Shown here: piece after piece, positions 8,567 through 17,828 of the stretch
Layout of the letters: each line of letters starts with the position of its first letter
How positions within the stretch are numbered: the stretch's first letter is position 1
Origin: Oceanobacillus saliphilus
GTDB lineage: Bacteria > Bacillota > Bacilli > Bacillales > Amphibacillaceae
DNA length: 64,000 bases
Direction of reading: 5' to 3'
NCBI RefSeq assembly: GCF_023522835.1
Contig: NZ_JALCZU010000007.1
Span: 62,001 to 126,000, forward strand
Program-made: the position numbers and the translations under genes
Notes under the pieces: model-generated
Told to the model about the DNA's origin: nothing
What the model saw: the letters and a program-made list of their open reading frames with translations, nothing else
Databases searched by the model: none

Positions 8567-8608
8567 AAATAAGTAAAGCACCTATATTCTAAGGTGCTTT
8601 ACTTATTT
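8567..8608. terminator. Bidirectional terminator between exoA and the hydrolase gene
   Basis: 17-bp perfect stem (AAATAAGTAAAGCACCT and its complement) with an 8-base loop. Its arms give T-rich ends on both strands. Confidence 0.85.
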
Positions 8609-9557
8609 ACTGCTTTAATTTTTTAAAGTAATCGACTATACCCAATGAACCGACCTGTAAGTCAAGATTAATAAGAATATATACTTCATGGTCATCGTCT
8701 ATCCCTTTTTCCCTCAGATAAACTCTAATTTTCTCTAGTAGACGCTGTGAAACCGTATCATAGCCTCTTCCTTCAATGATGGCCTGTTCTCCTACCTCCA
8801 TAAATACGTCAAGCCAGTCAGACACCTGATTCAAGGCTTCTACGGTTTTCTCCGTCATGCCAAAATGACCGTAATAAATTCTATCGAGATTTTTTTCGCG
8901 GAATCGGTTGATCGATGCCTCCATATCATTTGGGTTGAAATGATTTGGAGAAGTAGAAGGCAAAGTTAAATCGACACCATTTGGAACAAGCTGTTCATAA
9001 CGTACGCCAGCTGTATCACCAGTGAACATTCCATTGCTTACAGGGTCATAAATACTTAAGTGGTGTTTCGCATGTCCAGGAGTGTCCCAAAATTCAAGCA
9101 TACAATCCTGTCCAATTTCCAACGTATCCCCTTCCCCTTTTATCAGCAATCTATCCGCAGCAACTGGAATGATTGGATCAAATAATTCCGAAAAGCTTTC
9201 ACCATATACCGCTCTCGCACCGGCAGCCAGTTTAGTAGGATCTATCAGATGTCTTTCACCCCTGGGATGTACAACTATTTTTGCGTTTGGACATTCTCTT
9301 ATTAACAAACCAGCTCCACCTGCATGGTCCAAGTGAATATGAGTAAGGATAATGTACTTAACCTCGTCCAATGAATGGCCAAGTTCCTTCAAACCAGCCT
9401 TAATATACTTAACAGATGGGCTGGGACCAGTTTCCACTAGTGTCAGATTTTCTTCGTTAATCACATATATTCCGGTACGATTGGATACATCTAAATCAAA
9501 GCCATCGATTAAATGGATCCGATTATCTAATCGAATGGGATCTTTTTCCCGCTGCAT
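8607..9557 (-). CDS. Metallo-beta-lactamase-fold hydrolase
   Basis: 316 residues with the Zn-binding HIHLDHAGG motif (HxHxDH) near residue 75, DTPGHAKHHLSIYD near 160, GDTAG near 180 and YYGHFG near 225. These are the standard metal ligands of the glyoxalase II-like branch. A C-terminal extension of about 80 residues follows. The substrate is unknown. The start is set by GGGGAGG upstream of the ATG. It is a single gene. Confidence 0.85.
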   Translation of the reverse strand: MQREKDPIRLDNRIHLIDGFDLDVSNRTGIYVINEENLTLVETGPSPSVKYIKAGLKELGHSLDEVKYIILTHIHLDHAGGAGLLIRECPNAKIVVHPRGERHLIDPTKLAAGARAVYGESFSELFDPIIPVAADRLLIKGEGDTLEIGQDCMLEFWDTPGHAKHHLSIYDPVSNGMFTGDTAGVRYEQLVPNGVDLTLPSTSPNHFNPNDMEASINRFREKNLDRIYYGHFGMTEKTVEALNQVSDWLDVFMEVGEQAIIEGRGYDTVSQRLLEKIRVYLREKGIDDDHEVYILINLDLQVGSLGIVDYFKKLKQ

Positions 9558-9712
9558 TGTTCAACCTCCCCTTATTTTTAATCGTTTTAATTTATTATAA
9601 ATTCATCATAGCATAATTCAAACAACTTTTAAAAAATTGGTTTTGCAGGTTTGTAAGTTTATCCTTTACGAACAAATAAACATCTTTAAGTAGAGGTAAT
9701 AATGTAAAGCAG

Positions 9713-11068
9713 CTATAAAACGAGATTGCTTACAATCCAAGGTGCTGCATACAGTACCATAAACTGTACGCCATAATTAACTCCCCATCGATGTAAAATA
9801 CCTGCAACAAGTCCAATCAATATGACACCACCGATATTAATTAATCCTGCATCCATATATGCAAGCATAATAACAAGTGCCAAAAAGACTCCAAGCAGAG
9901 CTTCATGAGGTATATACTTAAAGACGAATGTACAAATTTGCTGTGCATATTTTACCGTAACAAAATAAGTTATACTTATCGCAATAGCAGCACCAATTAC
10001 TGTAGCAACAACAAAATCACTCATGGAAAGCAAATGATGAAGATTATGATCTTCCGAAAAGACAGGAGGTGCATTAAACAGCGCCATACCAGGTCCCAAT
10101 GCTGTTGGCGATAATGGGACACCAATAGCAATTAAAGGTATTAATATACCCGAAATATAGGCAGCATTCGTAACACCATCCATACTGGAAATAGCCCTTG
10201 TTGCTCTTTTGATAGGATCCTTAATTCTGCTTGAAATTACCTCTCCAAGAAAGATCGTCATTCCCGCGGGACTCATAAAAAATGTGAATACTCCAAGTAC
10301 CGATGCTAAAGCAGAGGAACCGGTCTCTTTTTTGTCCAATATCTTAAACGGGTTTGGAAATCCCTTCACCTTCTTTTGGCGCTTTAAAACAATATCATTT
10401 GTTGTTCTTCTTGGTAGATTTTTGCGAATGTCATTATTAAGTAATTCGAGCAGTTTCAATATAATAGGCCCTACTGTAATCCCAAGGAAAAAAGAAGTGA
10501 ATACGGTCGTATCCTCAGGCACAGCTCCAATTCCCCAATACAAATGCCGCAGCCCTTGAATAAGCAGCGCAAAAGGAACAATTGAGAGCAGTGACAGCCA
10601 TCTGTTTTTTGTCATTAGTGCCAGAAATACCGCTCCGGTAAAAAATATTTGGTTCGAATATTGAGAAATCGTATCACCAAAAGGAATAAGTAAATTAGCA
10701 AGCAATAAACTTAAAGGTACTGCAATAATCGTTCCAATTACCGATCCAGATGCCATTTTACGAATGCTTACATCCGGCATACCTTGATTTTTCAATACCA
10801 TTGCGTGTTCAACCATCGGTGCAGATAAAACTCCCCCTGGTATACCAGCAATGGCAACCGGTATGGAATCGGTCAATTTTTTGGCGACAATCGCGGAAAT
10901 GAAAAATGCCAAAACAGAAATCGGCTGCATTCCAGATAACACCAAGATTAGTGTAACCGGCATTAATACTGCAGTCTCATCTGTTCCAGGTGCTATACCA
11001 ATGATGGTATAAAGTACTGCGCCAAAAATAGATACTGCGATTAATTCCATAATTAAAGATAAATCCAT
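9713..11068 (-). CDS. TctA-family tricarboxylate transporter permease
   Basis: 451 residues with about eleven hydrophobic segments and the TctA-like pattern (GIAPGTDETAVLMPVTL near the N-terminus and IAGIPGGVLSAPMVEHAM near residue 90). TctA is the large membrane subunit of tripartite tricarboxylate transporters. The family is usually about 500 residues, so this is a shorter version. The start lies 2 bases after the stop of the small membrane protein gene, so they are coupled. No TctC-type binding protein is encoded nearby. Confidence 0.82.
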   Translation of the reverse strand: MDLSLIMELIAVSIFGAVLYTIIGIAPGTDETAVLMPVTLILVLSGMQPISVLAFFISAIVAKKLTDSIPVAIAGIPGGVLSAPMVEHAMVLKNQGMPDVSIRKMASGSVIGTIIAVPLSLLLANLLIPFGDTISQYSNQIFFTGAVFLALMTKNRWLSLLSIVPFALLIQGLRHLYWGIGAVPEDTTVFTSFFLGITVGPIILKLLELLNNDIRKNLPRRTTNDIVLKRQKKVKGFPNPFKILDKKETGSSALASVLGVFTFFMSPAGMTIFLGEVISSRIKDPIKRATRAISSMDGVTNAAYISGILIPLIAIGVPLSPTALGPGMALFNAPPVFSEDHNLHHLLSMSDFVVATVIGAAIAISITYFVTVKYAQQICTFVFKYIPHEALLGVFLALVIMLAYMDAGLINIGGVILIGLVAGILHRWGVNYGVQFMVLYAAPWIVSNLVL

Positions 11069-11070
11069 TT

Positions 11071-11340
11071 TTACTTCTCCTCGTCCTCAAATCTAAGTGT
11101 CCGTTTTGGCTTAATAATCATACTGCTGATCAGAAAACCGATGACAACCCCAGCCAATCCATACAGCAATGGTTTCTGCGGGTCATCCGGAGCAAGTAAA
11201 TACCCTCCCATTGCTGATCCTGTACAAATAAGCATGCTTAACAGTAAATCCTTTATATTGACAACATCTTCCCAAACTTCAATATTATTAGCCTGTTCCA
11301 AATGATCGCTATCCTTATTTAAAGTCTTGTTCTCTCGCAT
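11071..11340 (-). CDS. Small membrane protein in the TctB position
   Basis: 89 residues: a hydrophilic N-terminal 30 residues, then two hydrophobic segments (about 30-46 and 54-73) and a charged tail. Immediately upstream of and coupled to the TctA-like gene. It occupies the place of the small subunit TctB, which normally has four membrane segments, so it may be a reduced partner. This is inferred from context only. Confidence 0.7.
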   Translation of the reverse strand: MRENKTLNKDSDHLEQANNIEVWEDVVNIKDLLLSMLICTGSAMGGYLLAPDDPQKPLLYGLAGVVIGFLISSMIIKPKRTLRFEDEEK

Positions 11341-11505
11341 GACCTATCCCCTTCATTGAATTTTTTTAAAAATATTCAATGGTAAGATTATAACGTTTTT
11401 TAATAGGAAGGGCAAAGTAGTTCTTTGCTATTCACATAATTGTAATGAATAACTTATTTTCTTTAGTAAAAAATATCATTGATTAAATAAAGGAGGTTTA
11501 TCATA

Positions 11506-12120
11506 TTGCTTAATGAACAACAAAACCAAAACTTACAGGGATCATCCCAAATGCCAGCTCAGCAGAGCCATGGTGGACACGAAATGTTTGATGTACATGA
11601 AGCAGTTTCAGGTCTCGTCGGAAGTATGGAACAATCTTTGCTTTATGAACAGCATATCCAGGACCCTGAATTGAAAACGATGCTTCAGAACCACAAAGCA
11701 TATATGTCTCTAACGTATAATACGATTGTCGAAACACTAAAAACCGGTAATGAGCCTAGTGTCAAAACACAAACCTACAATATGGCACAGAGTAATGATG
11801 TCCTGTATGGTATGAAGCCATCACAACCAAAGACACCTGCCCAATCAGCTACCGAACTCAATGATCAGTGTATCTCTAGTTTTATGTTGGGGAATTTAAA
11901 ATCATCAGCTACCGCTTTTACAATGACCGCATTGGAAACAACCAACCCGGTTTTAAGAAGAGTATTCGCAGATAGTGTGCCCCATATCATAGAAATGGCC
12001 TATGAGGTCTTCTTATACCAAAATAAACATCAGTATTACCAGGTTCCACAATTAAAACCGGAAGATATGCAAATTTATAGGAACAGCTTCTCCCCTACTC
12101 AAAATACAATGCAGCATTAG
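11506..12120 (+). CDS. Spore coat protein, CotF family
   Basis: 204 residues. The Gln-rich N-terminus is followed by the CotF-like helical domain (HEAVSGLVGSMEQSLLYEQH...MSLTYNTIVETLKTG, then LNDQCISSFMLGNLKSSATAFTMTALETTNPVLRRVF). It is expected in the spore coat. The start is a TTG with AGGAGG 9 bases upstream, and no ATG alternative gives a full domain. It is monocistronic with a terminator. Confidence 0.85.
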   Translation: MLNEQQNQNLQGSSQMPAQQSHGGHEMFDVHEAVSGLVGSMEQSLLYEQHIQDPELKTMLQNHKAYMSLTYNTIVETLKTGNEPSVKTQTYNMAQSNDVLYGMKPSQPKTPAQSATELNDQCISSFMLGNLKSSATAFTMTALETTNPVLRRVFADSVPHIIEMAYEVFLYQNKHQYYQVPQLKPEDMQIYRNSFSPTQNTMQH

Positions 12121-12128
12121 ATTGAAGC

Positions 12129-12160
12129 GAAAGAGCCCTCACAATGTGTCGGGCTCTTTC
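12129..12160 (+). terminator. Terminator after the CotF-family gene
   Basis: Perfect GAAAGAGCCC / GGGCTCTTTC stem with a 12-base loop. Confidence 0.8.
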
Positions 12161-12283
12161 ACTATTTGGTTGGATATACGGGAGATTCATTTGACTTTAG
12201 AACTTATAAAAATTTGCATGTAATAAAGACGTTTATCGGCACATACTAACCATGTAACCCTTTATGAAAAAGAGGTGATTTAC

Positions 12284-12454
12284 ATGGGTAGAGACGATCA
12301 TAACAATAGAAAAAACAATTATTTAGCGCAAACTCCAAAGAACCAAAAAAGCGATGGAATTGATGTCGAATTCTCCGAAGAATTTGCTGATGCCGACGAT
12401 AGGGAAGCTCAGGAAAGAAGTCGTGCTGCAGATAAACGCGCACATAAAAAATAA
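12284..12454 (+). CDS. YfhD-family small protein
   Basis: A 56-residue very hydrophilic protein starting MGRDDHNNRKNN, with the family block VEFSEEFADADDREAQERS and a basic end. RBS AGAGGTG lies 7 bases before the ATG. YfhD-type proteins are short conserved Bacillaceae proteins of unknown function, often sporulation-associated. An antisense ORF over the same bases is a shadow. Confidence 0.82.
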   Translation: MGRDDHNNRKNNYLAQTPKNQKSDGIDVEFSEEFADADDREAQERSRAADKRAHKK

Positions 12455-12516
12455 TTTTTTAGATGCTACTGAACACTTGTTGAATACAAATTGTTTTCGG
12501 TATAAATTTTGAAAAT

Positions 12517-12562
12517 AAAACCGTGTGAAATCAAGGTTTTCAAATTGATTTCACACGGTTTT
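12517..12562 (+). terminator. Terminator after the YfhD-like gene
   Basis: 18-bp stem (AAAACCGTGTGAAATCAA and its complement) with a loop of about 10 bases and TTTT at the end. Confidence 0.82.
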
Positions 12563-12671
12563 CATGTTTATAAGGTTTTGTCCCACTCTCATTGAATTTA
12601 GTTTATATTGGTAACTGAATTTAGAATGTTGTACATTAAGAATAACCTAACTACAAGAGGATGATTAGTCA

Positions 12672-13127
12672 ATGAGCAATAAAAACGTTGATGATTATTT
12701 AACGGAAGGATTATATGGAACCCGCCTGCCTAAAGAACAAGAAAGGATTCAATTCCTTGGAACTTTACGGGAACGGATTGTCCTTGCACTTACTATCGGG
12801 CAAGTGATGAGTGATTCAGGTATAAGCAAGTTAGAAGAGGCAATAAGCGAAAATCCTAATGCAAAATTACTCATAAATGGGCATGTTCCCTACCGTTTTT
12901 TGAAAGCAGAAAAAGCATTAGCAAATAAATATAACATTCCGTATACAACGATTACCAACAAGGAAACGGATACCGATATTGGAGCCGTTCTAACTTATGA
13001 CCATGCAATTGATAAAGAAAATATTTTCATTGAAGATGAAAAATCTGACGACAATAAGGAAAAGATTGCTGATCAGGATGAGCAACACACATTCTTAAAC
13101 AAAGTTAAAAAATGGTTCGGCTCTTAA
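12672..13127 (+). CDS. yueI: YueI-family protein (DUF1694)
   Basis: 151 residues. The conserved YueI domain spans about residues 8-112 (GLYGTRLPKEQERIQFLGTL, RERIVLALT, KLLINGHVPYRFLKAEKALA). The acidic tail ends in KKWFGS. The function is unknown, and the fold of related proteins is cytosolic. RBS AGAGGATG lies upstream. It is a single gene followed by a strong hairpin. Confidence 0.85.
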   Translation: MSNKNVDDYLTEGLYGTRLPKEQERIQFLGTLRERIVLALTIGQVMSDSGISKLEEAISENPNAKLLINGHVPYRFLKAEKALANKYNIPYTTITNKETDTDIGAVLTYDHAIDKENIFIEDEKSDDNKEKIADQDEQHTFLNKVKKWFGS

Positions 13128-13167
13128 GAAGCTCTTCCTATTCTAGCCAGAAGAGGAAGGGCTTCTT
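13126..13167 (+). terminator. Terminator after yueI
   Basis: AAGAAGCTCTTCCT pairs with AGGAAGGGCTTCTT with one mismatch, and a T-rich tail follows. It begins at the stop codon. Confidence 0.75.
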
Positions 13168-13299
13168 CCTTACTTTATTCTGGTCATTCATCAACTCTAC
13201 GCCATGATAGATTAGCGCAGGGTTATTTTTATTCGGTTTGATTTATGCTGTCATAATGTCTGCAAAACATTGGAATACTAAACTTTGGAGGTGTTTAGT

Positions 13300-13548
13300 A
13301 TGAATCAACCTTATCGATGTCCTAATTGCAAAACAAATCGTTCTAGGTTTAATATTATTGAACAAGTTGCAAAACCAGTGAAGTTGAATCCACAAACTGG
13401 TGAAATGATAACGGAATATACAAATGAAACCGTAGAAGTTTTCCATCATGTCTACAAAGGGCCAAAACACAAAATTCAATGTGCATCCTGTGGGCTTGTA
13501 GAGAATGAAAATACGTTTATACGTTTTGCAGAATACAATGGTCAGTAG
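13300..13548 (+). CDS. Small zinc-ribbon protein
   Basis: 82 residues with two CxxC pairs (CPNC at residues 6-9 and CASC near 64), consistent with a zinc ribbon. The middle has alternating hydrophobic strands. The frame is open to a TTG five codons upstream, but GGAGGTG at 13287-13293 sits 6 bases before the ATG at 13300, which is therefore the start. No specific family is recognised. It is widespread in appearance among Bacillaceae hypothetical proteins, which is my impression and not a search result. Confidence 0.7.
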   Translation: MNQPYRCPNCKTNRSRFNIIEQVAKPVKLNPQTGEMITEYTNETVEVFHHVYKGPKHKIQCASCGLVENENTFIRFAEYNGQ

Positions 13549-13651
13549 TAGCCTGTTGCCTAAATAGCTGCTTATACTTCCACAGCATCTGGATCGAAAT
13601 CTTTCTTCCCCTCTGTTACACTGTATATATTAACTTTATGGAGGGATTTGC

Positions 13652-14176
13652 ATGCGACTGCAAGATAAAAAGGTTATTGCATTGGTTGAAAATGACTTTG
13701 AAGATCTGGAGCTCTGGTATCCCATTTTACGTCTGCAGGAAGAAGGGGCACAGGTTGACCTGGTAGGAAAAGAAGCAAACAAAACATACATTGGAAAATA
13801 TGGTGTCCCTGCGGAATCAGCATATGCTTTTACCAATATAAAAGCAGATGACTATGATGCAATACTTGTCCCCGGCGGTTGGGCACCGGACAAATTAAGG
13901 CGCTATCCCGAAGTAATTCAATTCATTAAGTCGATGGATGAGGCAAAAAAACCAATCGGACAAATTTGCCACGCAGGCTGGGTACTGATATCTGCGGATA
14001 TTTTACGAGGTAAAAAAGTAACCAGTACACCTGGCATTAAAGATGATATGACTAATGCTGGTGCAAAATGGAGCGATGAAGCAGTTGTAGTTGATGGTCA
14101 TATTGTGTCAAGCCGCCGTCCACCTGATCTCCCACCATATATGAAAGCTTTTGCTGATAAGCTTGCAGATGAATAG
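13652..14176 (+). CDS. DJ-1/PfpI-family protein (YfkM/YraA type)
   Basis: 174 residues of the class I glutamine-amidotransferase-like fold. The nucleophile elbow ICHAGW (Cys about residue 108) is followed by the VDGHIVSSRRPPDLPPY block typical of the general-stress YfkM/YraA proteins. Members are linked to deglycase or protease activity against glycated proteins. The function here is inferred. RBS GGAGGG lies 8 bases before the ATG. Confidence 0.88.
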   Translation: MRLQDKKVIALVENDFEDLELWYPILRLQEEGAQVDLVGKEANKTYIGKYGVPAESAYAFTNIKADDYDAILVPGGWAPDKLRRYPEVIQFIKSMDEAKKPIGQICHAGWVLISADILRGKKVTSTPGIKDDMTNAGAKWSDEAVVVDGHIVSSRRPPDLPPYMKAFADKLADE

Positions 14177-14198
14177 ATGAGGTACGGAGGTATAGATG

Positions 14199-15341
14199 AT
14201 GAAAATTGTATCGATTGAACCAACACCAAGTCCACATTCCATGAAAATAAACGTAAATGAGGAATTACCAGCTGGTGAGAACTATAATTTTAACGAAAAA
14301 GACGACTTAGAAAATGCTCCGGAATATGTAAAACAGCTTTTTGAAATTGAAGGAGTCAAAAATATATACAGGGTTGTTGATTTTATCGCCTTGGCCCGAA
14401 ATCCTAAGACTCCATGGGAAGAACTGCTACCAAAAGTACGTGAAGTTTTAGGCGCTGAAGTGGAAACGGAAAATGCTTCCCTAAAGGCTAATCCCAAAAC
14501 GGAAGATGCCTTTGGAGAAGTTAAAGTCTTTGTGCAAATGTTTCGCGGCATACCAATGCAAGTCAAATTGGATGATGGCGATGAAGAGAAGCGCTTTGGA
14601 CTACCTGAGCTTTTCACAGAGGCAGTCATCAAAGCTTCCCCTTCCTCACCCAATGTAATCATGGACAGAAAATGGATCGAGGTGCATCCACGCTATGGCT
14701 CTATGGATGAAATTGGCTCAGATGTTGTAGAGGAACTGTCCGCCAGTTATGACCAAGATCGGTTGGATATGTTGGTTAAACTGGCATTTGAAAACGAACA
14801 CAGCTCTGATTCTAATTTAAGACAAGCTAAGAAAAGCATTACACTTGAAACACTCGATCACCCTGATTGGAAGAAGCGCTATGCGGCACTTGACAGACTC
14901 GACCCTTCTTTTGACGACTTACCACTGCTAGATAAGGCGTTGAAGGATGAAAAATCATCAATCAGAAGGCTGGCAACCGCATATTTAGGAATGATCGAAG
15001 AACCGGAAGTACTTCCATATTTATATAAAGCATTACAGGATAAGGCTGTTAATGTAAGACGTACAGCCGGGGATTGCATTTCCGACCTCGGATTTAAAGA
15101 AGCAATGCCAAAGATGGTCGAGTCGTTGTCTGACCCGAGTCGAATCGTACGTTGGAGAGCAGCTATGTTTTTATTTGAAGCGGGAGATGAAACAGCAATT
15201 CCAGCATTGGAGGCTGCAGCTGATGATCCAGAATTCGAGGTTCGGATGCAAATAAAACTTGCTTTGGAACGGATTAAAGGCGGAGAAGAAGCAAAAGGTT
15301 CCGTTTGGCACCAAATGACACAAGCGACAAACAGAAGCTGA
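14199..15341 (+). CDS. Conserved virulence factor C-like protein (YpgR family)
   Basis: 380 residues in two parts. An Nfu-like N-terminal domain (residues about 1-90, starting MKIVSIEPTPSPHSMKI) is followed by a middle region and a C-terminal half of HEAT-like repeats (LDHPDWKKRYAALDRL, KSSIRRLATAYLG, AVNVRRTAGDC, RIVRWRAAMFLFEAGDE). The order matches the CvfC/YpgR family. There are two adjacent ATGs at 14196 and 14199. GGAGG is 5 and 8 bases away respectively, so the second is preferred. Cytosolic, function uncertain. Confidence 0.83.
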   Translation: MKIVSIEPTPSPHSMKINVNEELPAGENYNFNEKDDLENAPEYVKQLFEIEGVKNIYRVVDFIALARNPKTPWEELLPKVREVLGAEVETENASLKANPKTEDAFGEVKVFVQMFRGIPMQVKLDDGDEEKRFGLPELFTEAVIKASPSSPNVIMDRKWIEVHPRYGSMDEIGSDVVEELSASYDQDRLDMLVKLAFENEHSSDSNLRQAKKSITLETLDHPDWKKRYAALDRLDPSFDDLPLLDKALKDEKSSIRRLATAYLGMIEEPEVLPYLYKALQDKAVNVRRTAGDCISDLGFKEAMPKMVESLSDPSRIVRWRAAMFLFEAGDETAIPALEAAADDPEFEVRMQIKLALERIKGGEEAKGSVWHQMTQATNRS

Positions 15342-15373
15342 TTGAGTTAAAACTCTATCAGCTTTCTTTTTGG
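15336..15373 (+). terminator. Terminator after the YpgR-like gene
   Basis: AAGCTGAT / ATCAGCTT stem with further inner pairing (GAGTT / AACTC) and a TTCTTTTT tail, overlapping the stop codon. Confidence 0.8.
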
Positions 15374-15403
15374 CATAGCACAATATATGTGAACTGCGAC
15401 ATA

Positions 15404-15470
15404 AGCGACCGCTCTAGGAAATACATTTACGGTTCACGTTCACGGGCGGTGGAGTCGGATTTGGAGTGCT
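15404..15470 (-). repeat. Decayed half-copy of the palindromic repeat
   Basis: GCGACCGCTCTAGGAAATACA, then a spacer and CGGGCGGTGGAGTCGG, match the end of the repeat as found reversed in copy C (GCGACCGCTCTGGGAAATACA...CGGGCGGCTGGTGAG), with substitutions. The other half is not recognisable. Confidence 0.6.
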
Positions 15471-15639
15471 CAGAAGCAGTTCTCGAGAGCTTGGATTCAA
15501 AAAAAGAATTCTAAGCAAGAACAACCGTTGATTTGAGATGAACTTTAAAGCGTATTCAGAACTTTTATAACAAGCGACAAAATTCTTCCTTAATCATTAA
15601 CTATTACATCTGTATTAATTGGCAGCAACCTTCTAATCA

Positions 15640-15758
15640 GCTCTGGGGAATACACGGAGACTTCTGCGGGAGCAGAGGCATCGGTGAGTCAGCGCAGCGC
15701 TTTAGCGCAAGTTGGCTCACCAGCCGCCCGCGAAAATGCGCAGTGTATTCCCCAGAGC
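15640..15758 (-). repeat. Palindromic dispersed repeat, copy B
   Basis: A 119-bp element with ends GCTCTGGGGAATACAC (15640-15655) and GTGTATTCCCCAGAGC (15743-15758). In reverse it aligns along its whole length with copy A, including GGCTGGTGAGC, CTTGCGCTAAAGCGC and CACCGATGCCTCT. The ends carry a compensated change (GGGG/CCCC instead of GGGA/TCCC), so pairing is kept. Confidence 0.88.
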
Positions 15759-15821
15759 GGTTGCCTGAGATAATATTTCCCATTATCAGTTCTATAGATT
15801 TAACATAAATACCAAAAAAAT

Positions 15822-15853
15822 AAGGAACCATTCCGATAAGAAATTGGTTCCTT
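15822..15853 (-). terminator. Terminator of the yhdT-panF operon
   Basis: AAGGAACCA / TTGGTTCCTT stem. Read on the minus strand it ends in a TTATTTTTTT run just after the panF stop. Confidence 0.82.
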
Positions 15854-15859
15854 TCCTAA

Positions 15860-17302
15860 TTATCTTCCTGTAGTTGCAGCAATGCTTTTCCCAGAGGCCA
15901 AACTAAACCCAACATAAGCAATAAACGCCAATATAATGGAGGTAACTACAGAATGCATACCAAATGGCTGCGGGTAAAAATATTCAAAAAGGATATAACT
16001 GGAAACACCTGTTAGCATGGAAGCAATCGCCCCGTACTTATTCCCTTTTTTCCAATAGAGCCCCATCACAATCGGCCAAATAAATGTAGCCTCGAGACCA
16101 CCCATTGAAAATAGATTCAGCCAAATAATTAAATCTGGAGGGTTCAGTGACATGACAATGACTATTATTCCAAGTATACCGGTAATCCACATACTTAGCC
16201 CTTTTACTCTGCTTTCCCGAGCTTGGGGTTCGATATAATTTAAATAAATATCCTTTACGATCGTTGAACTAACCAATAACAACAACGAATTCACGGTTGT
16301 CATGATGGCTGCCATCGGTGCTGCCAATATTATCCCCGCAAGCCAGTTCGGCAATACTTGCTGTGCGACGAGAGGCATAACAGTATCCCCAATTTCCACA
16401 CCAGGCATTACAGGTCTTGCAAAGACACCGATTAAGTGCATATTCAGCATAATAAATCCAACTACGATGGTACTAATAAGAATCCCCCGATGCATCGATT
16501 TGGAATTTTTATAGGACATCGCACGGACAGCAATTTGGGGAAGCGCTACTACCCCTACACCGACCAATACCCAGAAAGAGGAAACATAGGCTGGAGTTAA
16601 ATCACCATTTGATCCAAACGGTGTTATTAAATTAGGATTTTCTTCTGCAAGATCTGCAATAATGGAAGGAACCCCTCCCCCAGCTATAATCAACGCAATC
16701 AATAAGACTAACGTTCCGAGGAACATTACAACTCCTTGAAGTGTGTCAGTTATAGCCACCGCGCGGAATCCTCCTATAACAACATATACGATTACCGATA
16801 TGGAAAAGATGAACAATGCTGTCATATAGGAAAAACCTGTCAGTGATTGTATTAACCGGCTCCCACCTATCCATTGTGCAGACATAGCGGAAAAAAGAAA
16901 TAATAAAATACTGGCAGAAGACAAGATTACAACCCATTTGGATTGATATCGTTCTTTTAAAAAATCAACAATCGTAACAGCCTTGTATTTACGTGTAACA
17001 ATGGCAAATTTCTTACCTAATATCATGAGGACAAAATAGCCTGTTGTTAACTGAGACATCGATAGAAGAACCCAGCCAAGCCCCTGATTATAAGCCGTTC
17101 CCGGACCACTCAGGAAGCTGCTGGCACTTCCATAAGTGGTTACCATCGTCATTGCTAGTACAAATCCACCAAGGCTCCGTCCTCCAAGGAAATATTCCTG
17201 TAGAAATGAATTTGTCGATTTTACGTATTTTCCAGCCCATATCCCAACTGCAAAAATAATAATCAAAAATAATAATAAAGGGAAAATAGCTTGCCAATTC
17301 AT
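15860..17302 (-). CDS. panF: Sodium/pantothenate symporter
   Basis: 480 residues with about 13 hydrophobic segments of the sodium:solute symporter family. Blocks match PanF closely: FLQEYFLGGRSLGGFVLAM near residue 33, the SAQWIGGSRLIQSLTG segment, VGVVALPQIAVRAMSYKNSK, HRGILISTIV and LAAPMAAIMTTVNS. It imports pantothenate with Na+ for coenzyme A synthesis. The gene directly follows yhdT (6-base gap), the same pairing as in enterobacteria, which supports the assignment. Confidence 0.92.
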   Translation of the reverse strand: MNWQAIFPLLLFLIIIFAVGIWAGKYVKSTNSFLQEYFLGGRSLGGFVLAMTMVTTYGSASSFLSGPGTAYNQGLGWVLLSMSQLTTGYFVLMILGKKFAIVTRKYKAVTIVDFLKERYQSKWVVILSSASILLFLFSAMSAQWIGGSRLIQSLTGFSYMTALFIFSISVIVYVVIGGFRAVAITDTLQGVVMFLGTLVLLIALIIAGGGVPSIIADLAEENPNLITPFGSNGDLTPAYVSSFWVLVGVGVVALPQIAVRAMSYKNSKSMHRGILISTIVVGFIMLNMHLIGVFARPVMPGVEIGDTVMPLVAQQVLPNWLAGIILAAPMAAIMTTVNSLLLLVSSTIVKDIYLNYIEPQARESRVKGLSMWITGILGIIVIVMSLNPPDLIIWLNLFSMGGLEATFIWPIVMGLYWKKGNKYGAIASMLTGVSSYILFEYFYPQPFGMHSVVTSIILAFIAYVGFSLASGKSIAATTGR

Positions 17303-17308
17303 AACCTC

Positions 17309-17590
17309 TTAAATCTCCTCATCATCTTCTAATGGTATATCTATAAAAAATAACTTCAACACAACTGCGATCAATATAATCATAACGATAAAACCTAAGA
17401 CACAGCTGTAAAAAAACCATGATGGCAGTCCAAGCACATACGTATAATCGGATGGATCTTTGGTTCCCAATCCATATGCGAACCCATACCACCAGACAAA
17501 ATTAAACAGAACTAACCCTATTCCAATAAGTGCTTCTCTATTTGCTATTTTAAATCGGTAATCATCCTGATTGATATCGGGTTTATCCAT
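17309..17590 (-). CDS. yhdT: YhdT-family membrane protein
   Basis: 93 residues with two hydrophobic segments (about 22-42 and 57-78) and the WWYGFAYGLG and GLPSWFFYSCV blocks of YhdT. It is the usual upstream companion of panF. The ORF extends 13 codons further, but GAGGAGG lies 8 bases before the ATG at 17590, which is chosen. It may help assembly or function of the symporter, an inference from gene neighbourhood. Confidence 0.88.
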   Translation of the reverse strand: MDKPDINQDDYRFKIANREALIGIGLVLFNFVWWYGFAYGLGTKDPSDYTYVLGLPSWFFYSCVLGFIVMIILIAVVLKLFFIDIPLEDDEEI

Positions 17591-17787
17591 ATAAAAAACC
17601 TCCTCAGGTACTGGTCGTTCATGAAGCATTCTTTTTTGACATAGTTACAATATAATGTAAATTAGTCATACATGTAAACTACAAGATAAAAAAGGACCTA
17701 ACCAAGACGGTTAAATCCTAATAACTACCAATAATGGAAACTCCACTCAGTGGGGTCAACTTGCGGGATAAAATTGTAAAAGAAACC

Positions 17788-17823
17788 AAAGGACCCGGCC
17801 CATGATAGCGGACCGAGCCCTTT
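17788..17823 (-). terminator. Probable terminator of the nuclease/nucleotidase gene
   Basis: Imperfect hairpin of GGGCTCGGTCCG and CGGGTCC followed on the minus strand by TTTGGTTTC. It sits just past the stop codon. The T tract is interrupted. Confidence 0.5.
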
Positions 17824-17828
17824 ATTGA

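Noticed and set aside
10209-10559. A 116-codon ORF antisense to the TctA-like gene.
   Set aside because: No binding site, low-complexity composition, and it mirrors membrane-helix codons of the real gene.
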